This document shows, piece by piece, positions 1 through 9,603 of a stretch of 64,000 nucleotides of DNA. This DNA comes from Maribellus maritimus (GTDB taxonomy: Bacteria; Bacteroidota; Bacteroidia; Bacteroidales; Prolixibacteraceae): assembly GCF_022267315.1 (NCBI RefSeq), contig NZ_JAIKLE010000014.1, positions 105,339 through 169,338 of the forward strand. Reading direction: 5' to 3'. Both the position numbers and the translations under genes were made by a program. Every line of letters begins with the position of its first letter. Within the stretch, counting starts at the first letter, position 1. The notes under the pieces were generated by a model. That model worked only from the letters and a program-made list of their open reading frames with translations, did not search any database and was not told the origin of the DNA.

Positions 1-1199
1 GCGTCGAGCCTCAGATCCCTTTGTCCGGTAGCCTGAGCAATTAATGCAGAACTATCTTTTGTTATTGTAACCTTTAAAGGAATTTCCTTACTTGAATATA
101 TTCCGAGGTATTTGTCCAAATCAGCGGATGTTACTTCATAAATTTTAAATTCCGGGATATCAAAAGGTTTCCCAAATACACTGCTCAATACTTTGATGGT
201 TATTTCGTTGTTGCTGTAATTTGTTCCGTTTGATGTGAGCGCAAATGAAATATTCTCGTCAGGAAAATAAACCACAGTTGACGTAAAACCATCTATTGCA
301 CCTGAATGCCCAAATCCCTTTTTATCATAAAACGGCAGTATATAAATTCCCATTCCGTAACCGTCTTTTATCGTAGTCATCTTTCCTATGTTTTCTTTTG
401 AAATCAGTTTTCCTTCAAACAGCGCTTCAATGAATTGAGTTAATTCTTCCGGGGTTGAAATGATTCCTCCTGCTCCCATCGGAATTGACATGTCGGTCTC
501 TTTATCTTTTTCCCACGATTTTGAGTACAAATAAGAATAAGCCTCATTGGCTTCTGTTTCTATTTTTCCGCCAAAGCCAGTGTTTTTTAGTTGAAGAGGT
601 TTTGTGATTTTTTCTTCCAGAATTTTGGCAAAAGATTTTTTATATGTCTTTTCAAGAATATAAGAGAGCAAAATATAATTTGGATTACTGTATTTGTATA
701 TACTTCCAGGCAGGAATAAGCTTTCTCCTTTTGAAATAATACCTACGATTTCTTTTTCCGATTTTGGTTCAGTTCTCCAGTTCTGATATTCCGGGTCGTC
801 AGTGAAACTGTATATTCCGCTTCGGTGATAAAGAAGGTGTTGTATGGTAATTTTATCGGAATTTTCTATGGAAGGAAAAAATGTATCAAGCGTTTCATCC
901 AAATTCAATTTTTTTTCTTCAACAGCTTTTAAAATAAGAACTGAGGTAAAAGTTTTAGAAATAGACCCGATGCGGTATTTCGTGTGATTATCGGGTGTAA
1001 TTCCGCTTTCAACATCGGAATAGCCAACTGATTTTTGATAAATTAGATTTCCGTTTTGAGAAACCGCAATACTTCCCATAAACTTATTGTACGAAGCCAG
1101 GTTTTCAAACAACAGATCCAACTTCTTTTTGTTAAACTGTTGGGGAAATAAAGCTATGGAAAGAAAAATACCTGCGATTGAAAGAAGCGTTTTTTTCAT
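1..1199 (-). CDS. Serine hydrolase, beta-lactamase/PBP4-like family (3' end cut by window)
   Basis: The protein begins with an ATG at 1199 on the minus strand and a typical signal peptide (MKKTLLSIAGIFLSIALF). About 399 residues are visible before the window edge removes the C-terminus. Class C beta-lactamase-fold motifs are present: SISK (Ser79 to Lys82, the SxxK nucleophile and base), a YSN triad in YKYSNPNY, and an HSG box in the second half. This family hydrolyses esters, D-amino-acid peptides or beta-lactams in the periplasm, and the actual substrate cannot be read from the sequence. After the catalytic domain a further segment starts, as in family members with a C-terminal lipocalin-like or DUF3471-type domain. 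It lies downstream of the oxidoreductase gene on the same strand, 319 bases away, and is probably a separate unit. Confidence 0.88.
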   Translation of the reverse strand, partial: MKKTLLSIAGIFLSIALFPQQFNKKKLDLLFENLASYNKFMGSIAVSQNGNLIYQKSVGYSDVESGITPDNHTKYRIGSISKTFTSVLILKAVEEKKLNLDETLDTFFPSIENSDKITIQHLLYHRSGIYSFTDDPEYQNWRTEPKSEKEIVGIISKGESLFLPGSIYKYSNPNYILLSYILEKTYKKSFAKILEEKITKPLQLKNTGFGGKIETEANEAYSYLYSKSWEKDKETDMSIPMGAGGIISTPEELTQFIEALFEGKLISKENIGKMTTIKDGYGMGIYILPFYDKKGFGHSGAIDGFTSTVVYFPDENISFALTSNGTNYSNNEITIKVLSSVFGKPFDIPEFKIYEVTSADLDKYLGIYSSKEIPLKVTITKDSSALIAQATGQRDLRLD

Positions 1200-1518
1200 C
1201 TGTTTAATTTTTAATATGTTTTTGTTTCAGTCTGAAATAGAACATAAGTTGCTTGTTTGTAACTCAAACTAGTCTCTCAGTGATGAACCGTTTTATTTGA
1301 CTTCTTTTTATCAGGAATGTTACAATTTATTTATCTCCCCGGCTTCTATGGTTTGTTTATTTTGCTTTAACAGTTTGCATTTTTGAAAGTTTATTTTGAC
1401 CGGTAAAAGGTGTAAGACTTAGAGGATGGGTGTATTTTGGAGCTGACATAAAAATGGAAGGTGCTGGGATGAAAAGTATCCCGAAGATTTTAAAATCTCC
1501 GGGAATATTTGTTTTTTG
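1200..1518. other. Intergenic region without a gene
   Basis: This 319-base stretch separates two minus-strand genes. The short open frame at 1087-1272 on the plus strand is antisense to the start of the serine hydrolase and shows no family features. The region is AT-rich, should hold the promoter of the serine hydrolase, and contains one hairpin at 1479-1504. I could not find a clear TAnnTTTG element in the right orientation. Confidence 0.5.
1479..1504 (-). terminator. Possible terminator after the Gfo/Idh/MocA gene
   Basis: The arms TCCCG-A-AGATTTT and AAAATCT-C-CGGGA pair with one mismatch. The hairpin lies 15 bases beyond the stop of the oxidoreductase gene. The U-tract on the minus strand is weak (TACTTTT), so this is a tentative call. 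Confidence 0.35.
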
Positions 1519-2811
1519 TTAAAAATCAGTAAAATCCCATTTTCCTCTAATCGGGCGGGAAAGCATCATGTTTGCAAAATCATCACCTTTAAATTTTTCA
1601 GCTTCCGGATCCCATAATAAAGGACGTTGTAGTTCGTAAGCAATGTTGGCAAGATTACAAACCGATGCAGTGCGATGTCCGGTTTCAACATCTGAAATAG
1701 GTTTGGTCCTGTTTTTAATCGCTTTAACCCAATCCTGGTAGTGGTTATCACTGAAATAAACCCGTTTGTCTGTTTCTTTTAATTCAGCTTTAGCCAGTTT
1801 TTCATCAGGGTAGGTTCGCAAGAAACTTCTGCTGACTTCAATTCTTCCTTCGGTCCCAACAAACTGAACGGCATTTGTTTCTCCCCAGTCAGTATGATTC
1901 ATAACCACATCATTTCCGTAAACCACTTTTAGCCCGCGTTTGGCTGGTTTTTCAGGAGGAATAAAACCAACCGGTCCCGATTTATCCATATCCAGTGCCC
2001 ATTGAACAATGTCAAACATATGAGCTCCCCAGTCTGTTATCATACCGCCGCCAAAATTCCGATAGTTTCTCCAGTTTGGGTATATATCTCTTTCAACAGG
2101 AGGAGCAAGTTCTGAATTAAATTCCTGATATAAAGAAGGACCGACCCACATATCCCAGTTTAATCCTTTGGGCAACTCTTCAGTAGGCAAATTACACTGC
2201 ACAACCGGATCGCCAACGTGAACATTAACTTCCTTGATATCACCGATGTAACCATTTCTCACTAATTCAACGGCGTGGCGGAAATCTCTCCAGGAACGCT
2301 GCATGTTTCCGGTTTGAAAAACCCGATTGTATTTTCGAGTGGCGTCAACCATCGCTCTTCCTTCCGCAACGGTTAATGCCATTGGTTTTTCACAGTAAAT
2401 ATCCTTTCCTGCTTTTGCCGCATCAACGGCAACCTGAGCATGCCAGTGGTCGGGAGTTGCAATTACCACTGCATCAATTTCTTTATTATCCAATAGTTCT
2501 CCGTAATATTCTGTAGTTTTTAGTTCCACTTTTGGCGAACCATTTCCTCCCTGTAATTTTTTTGCTTGATCTACAAATTTATCAAGTTTCACTTTATAAA
2601 CATCGCAGGCTGCAATGGGGACAATTTCTTTACAGTTCTCGGTAAAATAATTTAACAGAATTCCTCCCTGTTTACCAGTTCCAATAAAACCAACATTGAT
2701 TTTGTCATTTGCAGCGACAAATCCTTTTCCACCCAACACATGCCTTGGAATTATTGTAACGGCAGCTGCACCTGCGGCAGTTTTTCCAATAAAATTTCTT
2801 CGATTCATCAT
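1519..2811 (-). CDS. Gfo/Idh/MocA family oxidoreductase, exported (Tat-like signal)
   Basis: This 430-residue NAD(P)-dependent oxidoreductase has a twin-arginine-like leader (MNRRNFIGKTAAGAAAVTIIP) before a Rossmann fold with the dinucleotide loop GFIGTGKQG. The family signature EKPMALTVAEG follows at about residue 140, then the C-terminal alpha/beta domain with DWGAHMFDIVQWAL. Exported Gfo/Idh/MocA proteins are common in Bacteroidota glycan loci and often oxidise sugars or act in redox-assisted glycoside cleavage. Its own substrate is unknown. It is transcribed away from the mannobiose cluster at 3059-8374 across a 247-base divergent spacer, which suggests a shared regulatory region. Two consecutive ATG codons are possible starts, and either keeps the RR motif near the N-terminus. 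Confidence 0.9.
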   Translation of the reverse strand: MMNRRNFIGKTAAGAAAVTIIPRHVLGGKGFVAANDKINVGFIGTGKQGGILLNYFTENCKEIVPIAACDVYKVKLDKFVDQAKKLQGGNGSPKVELKTTEYYGELLDNKEIDAVVIATPDHWHAQVAVDAAKAGKDIYCEKPMALTVAEGRAMVDATRKYNRVFQTGNMQRSWRDFRHAVELVRNGYIGDIKEVNVHVGDPVVQCNLPTEELPKGLNWDMWVGPSLYQEFNSELAPPVERDIYPNWRNYRNFGGGMITDWGAHMFDIVQWALDMDKSGPVGFIPPEKPAKRGLKVVYGNDVVMNHTDWGETNAVQFVGTEGRIEVSRSFLRTYPDEKLAKAELKETDKRVYFSDNHYQDWVKAIKNRTKPISDVETGHRTASVCNLANIAYELQRPLLWDPEAEKFKGDDFANMMLSRPIRGKWDFTDF

Positions 2812-3058
2812 TTTTTTCAGGTTTAAATTGATTTAATACTTTTCAGAATATTCTTTACGGGATATAAAATTGGTATTTTTAAATGAATTTATCAAAATGA
2901 ATTTTTATTACAAATGCAAAGTTGTTTTAAAACGTATTTAATTTCATCTTCATAACAACCGCAAAACAAATAAAAATCGTATTATTGTATTTTTTACAAG
3001 AACCAGGAGGATAACTTGAATTATATCTTAATCAACACAAACTTAAACTAAAACAGTA

Positions 3059-4888
3059 ATGAAATTAACTGTAACCGACATTGTAATCATATTTGCTTAT
3101 CTTGTTGCAACTGTTGTAATTGGCCTGGTATTAAAAAAGGTGGCCCAAAAAAGTAAATCAAATTATTTGCTAGGAGGGAATAAATTGCCCTGGTATATGC
3201 TTGGTCTTTCCAATGCGTCGGGTATGTTTGATATTTCCGGTACCATGTGGCTGGTAACCCTGCTTTTTGTTTACGGGTTAAAGAGTATTTGGATTCCGTG
3301 GTTGTGGCCGGTTTTTAACCAGGTTTTCCTTATGGTTTTTCTGAGTGTCTGGTTGCGCCGTTCAGGTGTAACAACCGGTGCAGAGTGGATTACAACTCGT
3401 TTTGGCCGCTCCCGCGACAGTAATCTTTCGCACGGAGTAGTTGTGGTTTTTGCTTTGATAATGTGTTTGGGATATCTCGCTTACGGATTTATAGGGCTCG
3501 GTAAATTTGTAATGATTTTTATTCCCTGGGATATCGTTCAACCTTATTTCCCATTTCACGTGTCACCGGAATATGTGCCTCATGTTTATGGAATTGCATT
3601 TACATTGTTTGCGGTTTTTTATGCTGTTTTAGGTGGAATGACAAGTATCGTTTGGGCCGATGTTCTGCAATATATAATCATGACAATTTCTGCGATTTTG
3701 ATTGGCGTTTTGGCAATGAAAGCTCTCGCGACAGAATCCTTGGTTGTTCCGGAAGGGTGGAAAACTCCGTTTTTCGGATGGAGGTTAAACGACCTCGATT
3801 GGCGTGGAATTATTGACGAGGTAAATTCAAAAATTTCCAGCGACGGTTATTCTTTGTTCTCCATCTTTTTTATGATGATGGTTTTTAAAGGAGTTTTGGT
3901 TTCCATTGCAGGACCTGCTCCAACATACGATATGCAGAAAATTCTTTCAACAAAATCACCGAAGGAGGCAGCTAAAATGAGCGGTTTTGTTTCAGTGGTT
4001 TTGATGCCTATCCGTTATTTTATGATTGCCGGTTTTGCCATTCTTGGAATCGTGTATTACGACCGTTTGAATTTAATGGTAGGTGGACAAATTGATTTTG
4101 AGCAGATTTTACCCTCGGCGATTGCAGAATTTGTGCCGGTTGGTTTTATGGGATTGCTACTTGCCGGTTTATTGGCCGCTTTTAACTCCACTTTTGCCGG
4201 AACGCTGAATGCTGCGCAGGCATATATTGTAAACGATATTTATTTGCGTTATGTAAAACCGGAGGCGTCCAATAATCAGGTGAAAAATATGAATTACATT
4301 ACCGGAATTGTGGTGGTAATTGTAAGTATCATTTTCGGGATTTTTGCACAAGATGTAAACAGCATGTTGCAGTGGATTGTGTCTGCTTTGTACGGAAGTT
4401 ACGTGGTTTCAAACGTGTTAAAATGGTACTGGTGGCGTTTTAACGGCTACGGCTATTTCTGGGGAATGGTTTTCGGTTTGATTCCGGCTTTGATTTTCCC
4501 TTACGTATTCACTAAAACACTCGATTTGTATTACTTCCCGTGGTTGTTAATTATATCTGCCGCAGGTGCATTGTTAGGAACTTTCTTAACAAAACCAACC
4601 GACGAAGCAACACTAAAATCATTCTACAAAACAGTAAATCCCTGGGGATTTTGGGGGCCAATCAAAAAGAAAGTTATGGCTGAAGACCCTGATTTTAAAC
4701 CCAATAAAAATTTCAAACTCGATATGTTTAATGTTGTAGTTGGAACAATTGGCCAGACAGCGCTGGTGGCACTTCCAATCTATATTATTTTGAAAGATGC
4801 ATTTCCAATTTGGATAACGATAATTATTACGGTGGTTTGTGGTGTGATTTTGAAAAAAACATGGTGGAACAAACTTCCGGAGAAATAA
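3059..4888 (+). CDS. Sodium/solute symporter (SSS family), probable mannobiose importer
   Basis: This 609-residue multi-pass membrane protein belongs to the sodium:solute symporter (SLC5-like) family. About 14 hydrophobic segments are visible, beginning with TVTDIVIIFAYLVATVVIGL, and the family-like stretch LLGGNKLPWYMLGLSNASG follows at about residues 37-55. It would couple sodium entry to uptake of a sugar across the inner membrane. The function as a beta-1,4-mannobiose carrier is inferred from context. The next genes encode mannosylglucose phosphorylase (28 bases downstream) and cellobiose 2-epimerase, the set described for Bacteroides fragilis mannan catabolism. It is the first gene of the probable four-gene operon 3059-8374. 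Confidence 0.92.
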   Translation: MKLTVTDIVIIFAYLVATVVIGLVLKKVAQKSKSNYLLGGNKLPWYMLGLSNASGMFDISGTMWLVTLLFVYGLKSIWIPWLWPVFNQVFLMVFLSVWLRRSGVTTGAEWITTRFGRSRDSNLSHGVVVVFALIMCLGYLAYGFIGLGKFVMIFIPWDIVQPYFPFHVSPEYVPHVYGIAFTLFAVFYAVLGGMTSIVWADVLQYIIMTISAILIGVLAMKALATESLVVPEGWKTPFFGWRLNDLDWRGIIDEVNSKISSDGYSLFSIFFMMMVFKGVLVSIAGPAPTYDMQKILSTKSPKEAAKMSGFVSVVLMPIRYFMIAGFAILGIVYYDRLNLMVGGQIDFEQILPSAIAEFVPVGFMGLLLAGLLAAFNSTFAGTLNAAQAYIVNDIYLRYVKPEASNNQVKNMNYITGIVVVIVSIIFGIFAQDVNSMLQWIVSALYGSYVVSNVLKWYWWRFNGYGYFWGMVFGLIPALIFPYVFTKTLDLYYFPWLLIISAAGALLGTFLTKPTDEATLKSFYKTVNPWGFWGPIKKKVMAEDPDFKPNKNFKLDMFNVVVGTIGQTALVALPIYIILKDAFPIWITIIITVVCGVILKKTWWNKLPEK

Positions 4889-4916
4889 TCACTATTAATT
4901 AATTTTTGACAGAACG

Positions 4917-6104
4917 ATGATACCAACAATTGCAGAATTTAATAAACGACTCACAAGCTTAAAAAAAGGGCATGAAAAATTGCTCACAAAAAAGAATAAG
5001 CGCCTTACGAAAAATTATAACGGAATTTATTATCGTTACAAACGGCCGATTCTCACAGGGGAACACGCACCTCTGCACTGGCGTTACGATTTGAACTACG
5101 AAAATAATCCGTTTTTAATGCAACGTATCGGTATTAATGCTGCATTTAATGCAGGCGCAATTTATCTGAATGGGAGATATCTGATGGCGGTACGTACCGA
5201 AGGCTGGGACAGGAAATCATTTTTTGCTATTGCTGAAAGTCCGAACGGAATTGATAACTGGCGTTTTTGGGAGCGACCAATTACACTTCCGCAAACCGAA
5301 GACCCGGATACCAATGTGTACGATATGCGCTTAACGCAGCATGAAGACGGTTGGATTTACGGTGTTTTCTGTGCTGAGCGGAAAGACCCGTCAGCTCCGA
5401 AAGGAGATACTTCGCAAGCGACAGCCAGCGGCGGGATTGCCCGTACCAAAGATTTGATAAAATGGGAACGTTTACCCGATTTTATTTCGCATCACGGGCA
5501 GCAGCGAAACCTGGTGTTGCATCCTGAATTTGTTGACGGGAAATATGCTTTTTATACCCGTCCGCAGGATGGATTTATCGATGTTGGCGGCGGTGGTGGC
5601 ATTGGCTGGGCATTGGTTGATGATATTACAAAAGCTGAAGCGCCGGAAGAAAAGATTATCGATAAAAAAATTTACCATACCATAAAAGAACTGAAAAACG
5701 GACAGGGACCGGCTCCGATTAAAACCGAAAGAGGTTGGTTAAATCTGGCACACGGTGTGCGTGGGTGCGCTGCTGGTTTACGTTATGTTTTGTTTATGTT
5801 TATGACTGATTTGAAAGATCCTTCAGAAGTAATTGCCCGTCCGGGAGGTTATTTTATAGCGCCCGAAAACGAAGAACGGGTAGGGGATGTTTCGAATGTA
5901 TTGTTTGCCAACGGCTGGATTCGCAACGAAAAAGATGAGGTGTTTATTTATTACGCTTCGTCGGATACACGCATGCACGTGGCAACTACCACTGTTGACC
6001 GTTTGCTAGATTATTGTTTAAACACACCTGAAGACGGATTCCGTTCCGGGAAAAGTGTGGAAACCATAAATAAATTGATCGAAAGGAATCAGGGAAAATA
6101 TTAA
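4917..6104 (+). CDS. GH130 4-O-beta-D-mannosyl-D-glucose phosphorylase
   Basis: This cytosolic enzyme of 395 residues has no signal peptide. GH130 subfamily 1 members phosphorolyse mannosyl-beta-1,4-glucose to alpha-mannose 1-phosphate and glucose. The sequence shows the five-bladed propeller family features: the conserved HWRYDLN and NAAFNAGA stretches and the block [10 protein letters not shown], in which Asp131 falls at the position I recall as the catalytic acid of the B. fragilis enzyme. The length also matches that enzyme. It sits between a symporter and an epimerase that makes its substrate from mannobiose, which supports this specificity over other GH130 activities such as mannosyl-N-acetylglucosamine phosphorolysis. 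Start is the ATG at 4917. Confidence 0.93.
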   Translation: MIPTIAEFNKRLTSLKKGHEKLLTKKNKRLTKNYNGIYYRYKRPILTGEHAPLHWRYDLNYENNPFLMQRIGINAAFNAGAIYLNGRYLMAVRTEGWDRKSFFAIAESPNGIDNWRFWERPITLPQTEDPDTNVYDMRLTQHEDGWIYGVFCAERKDPSAPKGDTSQATASGGIARTKDLIKWERLPDFISHHGQQRNLVLHPEFVDGKYAFYTRPQDGFIDVGGGGGIGWALVDDITKAEAPEEKIIDKKIYHTIKELKNGQGPAPIKTERGWLNLAHGVRGCAAGLRYVLFMFMTDLKDPSEVIARPGGYFIAPENEERVGDVSNVLFANGWIRNEKDEVFIYYASSDTRMHVATTTVDRLLDYCLNTPEDGFRSGKSVETINKLIERNQGKY

Positions 6105-6155
6105 GATTTCAGCTAAAAGAGACTTATTTTTGCCGGAAATCTAATTCCAACAAAA

Positions 6156-7160
6156 ATGAATAAAAAGTACAATTGGGCCATTTTGGGTTGTGGAAAAATA
6201 GCACGGAAATTTAGTAGTGATTTAAAATTGCTTTCAAACGCAAATCTGTATGCAACGGCTTCTCGCAGTTTGCAAAAAGCGCAGGATTTTGCCAATGAAT
6301 TTGGTTTTGAGAAAGCTTACGGAAGTTATGAGGAGATGCTTGCTGACCCACAAATCGACGCTGTTTATGTGGCTACTCCTCACTCGTTTCACCGCGAGCA
6401 TGCAATACTTTGTTTAAAAAATAAAAAAGCAGTGTTGTGTGAAAAGGCTTTTGCTATCAACAAAAATGAAGCAGAAGAAATGGTGGCCTGTGCCAACGAA
6501 AATAACACTTTTTTGATGGAAGCTTTTTGGACCATGTTTCAGCCAAGTTTTGTAAAAGCAATGGAAGTTATCCGGTCGGGTGAATTGGGCAAACTCAAAT
6601 TGGTTCGTTCCGATTTTGCTTTTAACGGTGAGTTTAATCCCGATAATCGTTTGTACAATGTGGCACTGGGCGGCGGTTCTTTGCTCGACATTGGAATTTA
6701 TCCGGTATTTGCTGCCTTAACTTCGCTTGGAAAACCAGAGTTGGTGAAAACGCTGGTTGATTTCAGCCCTACAGGCTCAGAAGAAACCATCAGTATGATT
6801 TTCAAATACAAAAATGGTGAGATGGCCAATCTTACATCCAGTTTTGCATCATTGTCTCCTACACAAACTGAATATTGGTTTGAAAACGGCTACATGATTT
6901 TGAATCCGCGCTGGTTTACGCCAACAAATATTACAGTAAAAAAGAATGGTGAGGATGAGCAGATTTTGCATTCAGGGCACGAAAAAGGTTGGGGGTACCA
7001 GTACGAGGCCGCACATGTAATGGAATGTCTGGATGCCGGTAAAATTCAAAGCGACCGGATGAGTTGGCAAATGAGTGTTGATTTGATGGAAACGCTTGAC
7101 CGCGTCCGAATTGACGCCGGAATATTTTTCCCTGACCACGATAAAAATTTATTTTTTTAA
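6156..7160 (+). CDS. Gfo/Idh/MocA family oxidoreductase, cytosolic
   Basis: This 334-residue protein starts with the Rossmann loop WAILGCGKIARKF and lacks an export signal, unlike the oxidoreductase at 1519-2811. The family block appears as CEKAFAINKNEAEEM, with the lysine of the EKP motif kept but the proline replaced by alanine. GGSLLDIGIYPVFAA in the C-terminal domain contains the usual catalytic-site region. Similar proteins are annotated as dimeric dihydrodiol dehydrogenase-like or glucose-fructose oxidoreductase-like. It lies between the phosphorylase (51 bases upstream) and the epimerase (29 bases downstream), so its substrate may be glucose, mannose or the epimerised disaccharide. That is inference, and this gene is not a required step of the known mannobiose pathway. 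Confidence 0.88.
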   Translation: MNKKYNWAILGCGKIARKFSSDLKLLSNANLYATASRSLQKAQDFANEFGFEKAYGSYEEMLADPQIDAVYVATPHSFHREHAILCLKNKKAVLCEKAFAINKNEAEEMVACANENNTFLMEAFWTMFQPSFVKAMEVIRSGELGKLKLVRSDFAFNGEFNPDNRLYNVALGGGSLLDIGIYPVFAALTSLGKPELVKTLVDFSPTGSEETISMIFKYKNGEMANLTSSFASLSPTQTEYWFENGYMILNPRWFTPTNITVKKNGEDEQILHSGHEKGWGYQYEAAHVMECLDAGKIQSDRMSWQMSVDLMETLDRVRIDAGIFFPDHDKNLFF

Positions 7161-7189
7161 CAAAGGTCTAATTTTTTAAAAAAAAGAAG

Positions 7190-8374
7190 TTGAAACCAGA
7201 AATTTTTAAGCCGCAATTTGAAAACGAACTAACCAACAATATTTTAAAATTTTGGCAGGAAAAGGTTTATGACCCGCAGAGAAAAACATTCTTCGGGCAG
7301 GTGTCGAATGAAAATGAAATTTTTCCTGAAGAACCACATTCGGCAGTGCTAGTTACCCGAATTTTATGGGCTTTTTCAGCAGCCCACCGCATTTTCCCGG
7401 AAACGGGTTATAAAAAAATGGCCGATGAAGCTTACCGTATTTTAATGGAGAATTTCTGGGATAATGAAAATGGCGGAATTTTCTGGTGCGTTACTCCCGA
7501 TGGCGACGCGCTGGACACGAAAAAGCAGTTTTATGCTCAGGCGTTTTTCATTTACGCGCTTTCTGAATATTATCTTGCTTTCAAAAACGACGTGACAAAA
7601 CAATTGGCAATTTCCATGTTTATGCTTTTGGAAAAATACGGTGCCGAGCCTGAATTCGGAGGCTACATTGAAGCCAGTACTGCCAACTGGAATAGTATCG
7701 AGGATCAACGGCTGAGCCCGAAAGATATGAATGTGCGGAAATCTATGAACACACATTTGCATGTTTTGGAAGCTTATACCAATTTATATCGAATTTGGAA
7801 AGATGAGGCTCTGAAACAAAAGCTGGAAGCACTGATTCATATTTTCCTGGATAAAATTATCGATTCAAAAACCGGTCACTTTTTGTTGTTTTTTGATGAT
7901 GACTGGACGATTCGCGGAGATATCGATTCTTACGGTCATGATATTGAAGGAAGCTGGCTTTTGTATGAAGCTGCCGAGGTTTTAGGCGACGAAGCTTTAA
8001 TAAATCGAATAAAACCGGTTGCTTTAAAGATGGTGGAAATTACAATTGCCGAAGGTTTACAGGAAAATGGCGGTATTTTTTATGAAAAAGAAAGCGGAAA
8101 ATTTTTGGAAGAATACCACTGGTGGCCGCAGGCGGAAGCCGTTATTGGCTTTTTTAATGCATGGCAAATTTCCGGCGATACAAAATATGCGGAGTTTACG
8201 AAGAAAAGTTGGAAGTTCATTCAAAAGCACATTATTAATCATGAATACGGAGAGTGGTTTTGGGCACGCGATAAAAATTTCGATTTGCTTCCCGACCATA
8301 AAATTAATGCCTGGAAAGCGCCGTATCATAACGGACGGATGTGTTTGGAAATGATTCGAAGGCTAGAAAAGTAG
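7190..8374 (+). CDS. Cellobiose 2-epimerase (AGE family), mannobiose to mannosylglucose
   Basis: This is an (alpha/alpha)6-barrel epimerase of the N-acylglucosamine 2-epimerase superfamily, 394 residues. Histidines in the expected catalytic places are His189 (NTHLHVLEAY), His250 (SYGHDIEGSWLL) and His380 (APYHNGRMCLEM). Cellobiose 2-epimerases invert C2 of the reducing-end sugar of beta-1,4 disaccharides and supply mannosylglucose to the GH130 phosphorylase. The start is a TTG codon at 7190 behind an AAAAGAAG purine run. A stop lies in frame at 7169-7171, no ATG or GTG lies between them, and the first internal Met is near residue 77, so the TTG start is nearly forced. It is the last gene of the operon. 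Confidence 0.92.
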   Translation: MKPEIFKPQFENELTNNILKFWQEKVYDPQRKTFFGQVSNENEIFPEEPHSAVLVTRILWAFSAAHRIFPETGYKKMADEAYRILMENFWDNENGGIFWCVTPDGDALDTKKQFYAQAFFIYALSEYYLAFKNDVTKQLAISMFMLLEKYGAEPEFGGYIEASTANWNSIEDQRLSPKDMNVRKSMNTHLHVLEAYTNLYRIWKDEALKQKLEALIHIFLDKIIDSKTGHFLLFFDDDWTIRGDIDSYGHDIEGSWLLYEAAEVLGDEALINRIKPVALKMVEITIAEGLQENGGIFYEKESGKFLEEYHWWPQAEAVIGFFNAWQISGDTKYAEFTKKSWKFIQKHIINHEYGEWFWARDKNFDLLPDHKINAWKAPYHNGRMCLEMIRRLEK

Positions 8375-8445
8375 GCTGTTTTTTTTAGTCCCGTTCGTAC
8401 AAACAATATGAGTTTTTGTGTGTATTATTAACAAAAAAGAATAAA

Positions 8446-8982
8446 ATGCAAAAACTTAACTATTTGGTTGTTGTTTTTTCGGTTTTGTTTATTGGTTTTG
8501 GATGTCAATCTCAAAATTCCGGAACGATGGATTATTCAACTGTAAAAGAGCTTGATGTTGAACGCTACCTAGGAACCTGGTACGAAATTGCACGTTACGA
8601 CCACCGTTTTGAACGTGACTTGGTTGGCGTAACTGCAACTTATTCTAAACGCGATGATGGAGAAATAGAAGTCGTAAATCGAGGCTATAAAAATTCATTG
8701 AATGGAGAATTGAGTGAGGCGGTTGGAAAAGCAAAACTAACCGACGAGCCGGGCAAATTGAAAGTGTCTTTTTTTTGGATTTTTTATGCCGATTATAATG
8801 TGTTGGAACTGGATGAAAATTATCAGTGGGCGCTGATTGGAAGTTCAAACGACAAATATTTGTGGATTCTGAGTCGCACTACTCAATTGGACGAACATGT
8901 TTTAATTGGCATTCTTAAAAAAGCGGAGCAACGCGGATACAGCGCTTCGAAATTAATTTGGGTGAAACAAAAAGAGCAATAA
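8446..8982 (+). CDS. Lipocalin family lipoprotein (Blc-like)
   Basis: The 178-residue protein has a lipoprotein signal ending in FIGFGC, so it is likely anchored in a membrane. The lipocalin signature GTWYEIARYDHRFERDL follows at about residues 44-60, and the C-terminal part contains WALIGSSNDKYLWILSRT, the second structural motif of bacterial lipocalins. Blc proteins bind lysophospholipids and fatty acids during envelope stress. I chose the ATG at 8446 because the in-frame TTG at 8416 would put ten polar residues before the signal peptide. It is convergent with the YceI gene, and a hairpin terminator lies between them. Confidence 0.93.
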   Translation: MQKLNYLVVVFSVLFIGFGCQSQNSGTMDYSTVKELDVERYLGTWYEIARYDHRFERDLVGVTATYSKRDDGEIEVVNRGYKNSLNGELSEAVGKAKLTDEPGKLKVSFFWIFYADYNVLELDENYQWALIGSSNDKYLWILSRTTQLDEHVLIGILKKAEQRGYSASKLIWVKQKEQ

Positions 8983-8983
8983 A

Positions 8984-9012
8984 AAAGCACCAGTATTTTG
9001 TACTGATGCTTT
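8984..9012. terminator. Bidirectional terminator between lipocalin and YceI genes
   Basis: The arms AAAGCA-C-CAGTA and TACTG-A-TGCTTT pair over 11 of 12 positions around a TTTTG loop. The A-run at the left (8981-8986) gives a U-tract for the minus-strand YceI transcript, and a TTTCTGAATTT tail serves the plus strand. Confidence 0.55.
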
Positions 9013-9030
9013 CTGAATTTATTCTATGTA

Positions 9031-9558
9031 TTATGCTTGTTTTACCAACTGCACATTCACTTCCAGTTTTACTTTGTCAGAAACAACTACGTTTCCGGCT
9101 TCGGTTACAGCGTTCCATTTTAAGCCGAATTCTTTGCGGTTAATTGCGCCGGTAAGTTCAAAACCTGCTTTTGTTTGCCCGTAAGGATCAACTGCAATTC
9201 CATTAAATTCAACGTCTAAACTAACTTCCAGGGTTACGTCTCTGATGGTGAGGTCACCAACCAGAGTTTCGCCGTCAAATGATTTTGATTTAAAGGTAAT
9301 CAGCGGGTGTTTTTCAGCATTGAAAAAATCGTCAGATTTTAAGTGGGCATCGCGGTCACTGTTTTTTGTGACAATTGAATCCACTTCCACCTCTACCTGA
9401 ATATCAGCGTCTGTAAAATCGTTGCCTTTTGTTTCTGCAGTAACATCAAATTTTCCAAATTCGCCACCCATTGTCGAAATCATCATGTGTTTTACTTTGA
9501 ATGTGAATTCTGAGTGCGCTGCATCTACTTTCCAAATTATTTTTTTGCTTTCCATCAT
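9031..9558 (-). CDS. YceI family protein
   Basis: This 175-residue protein matches the YceI lipocalin-like beta-barrel that binds polyisoprenoids. Family features are the opening IIWKVDAAHSEFTFKVKHM, the strand KHPLITFKSKSF and the later GDLTIRDVTLEVSLDVEFNG and FELTGAINRKEFGLKWN. No signal peptide is visible, so this copy appears cytosolic, unlike periplasmic E. coli YceI. It lies 45 bases downstream of the pirin gene on the same strand and could be co-transcribed with it. Two ATG codons in a row open the frame. Confidence 0.93.
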   Translation of the reverse strand: MMESKKIIWKVDAAHSEFTFKVKHMMISTMGGEFGKFDVTAETKGNDFTDADIQVEVEVDSIVTKNSDRDAHLKSDDFFNAEKHPLITFKSKSFDGETLVGDLTIRDVTLEVSLDVEFNGIAVDPYGQTKAGFELTGAINRKEFGLKWNAVTEAGNVVVSDKVKLEVNVQLVKQA

Positions 9559-9603
9559 TGTAATTTTTAATTATTAGTATTATAAATTTAAATCTTTAAT
9601 TTG

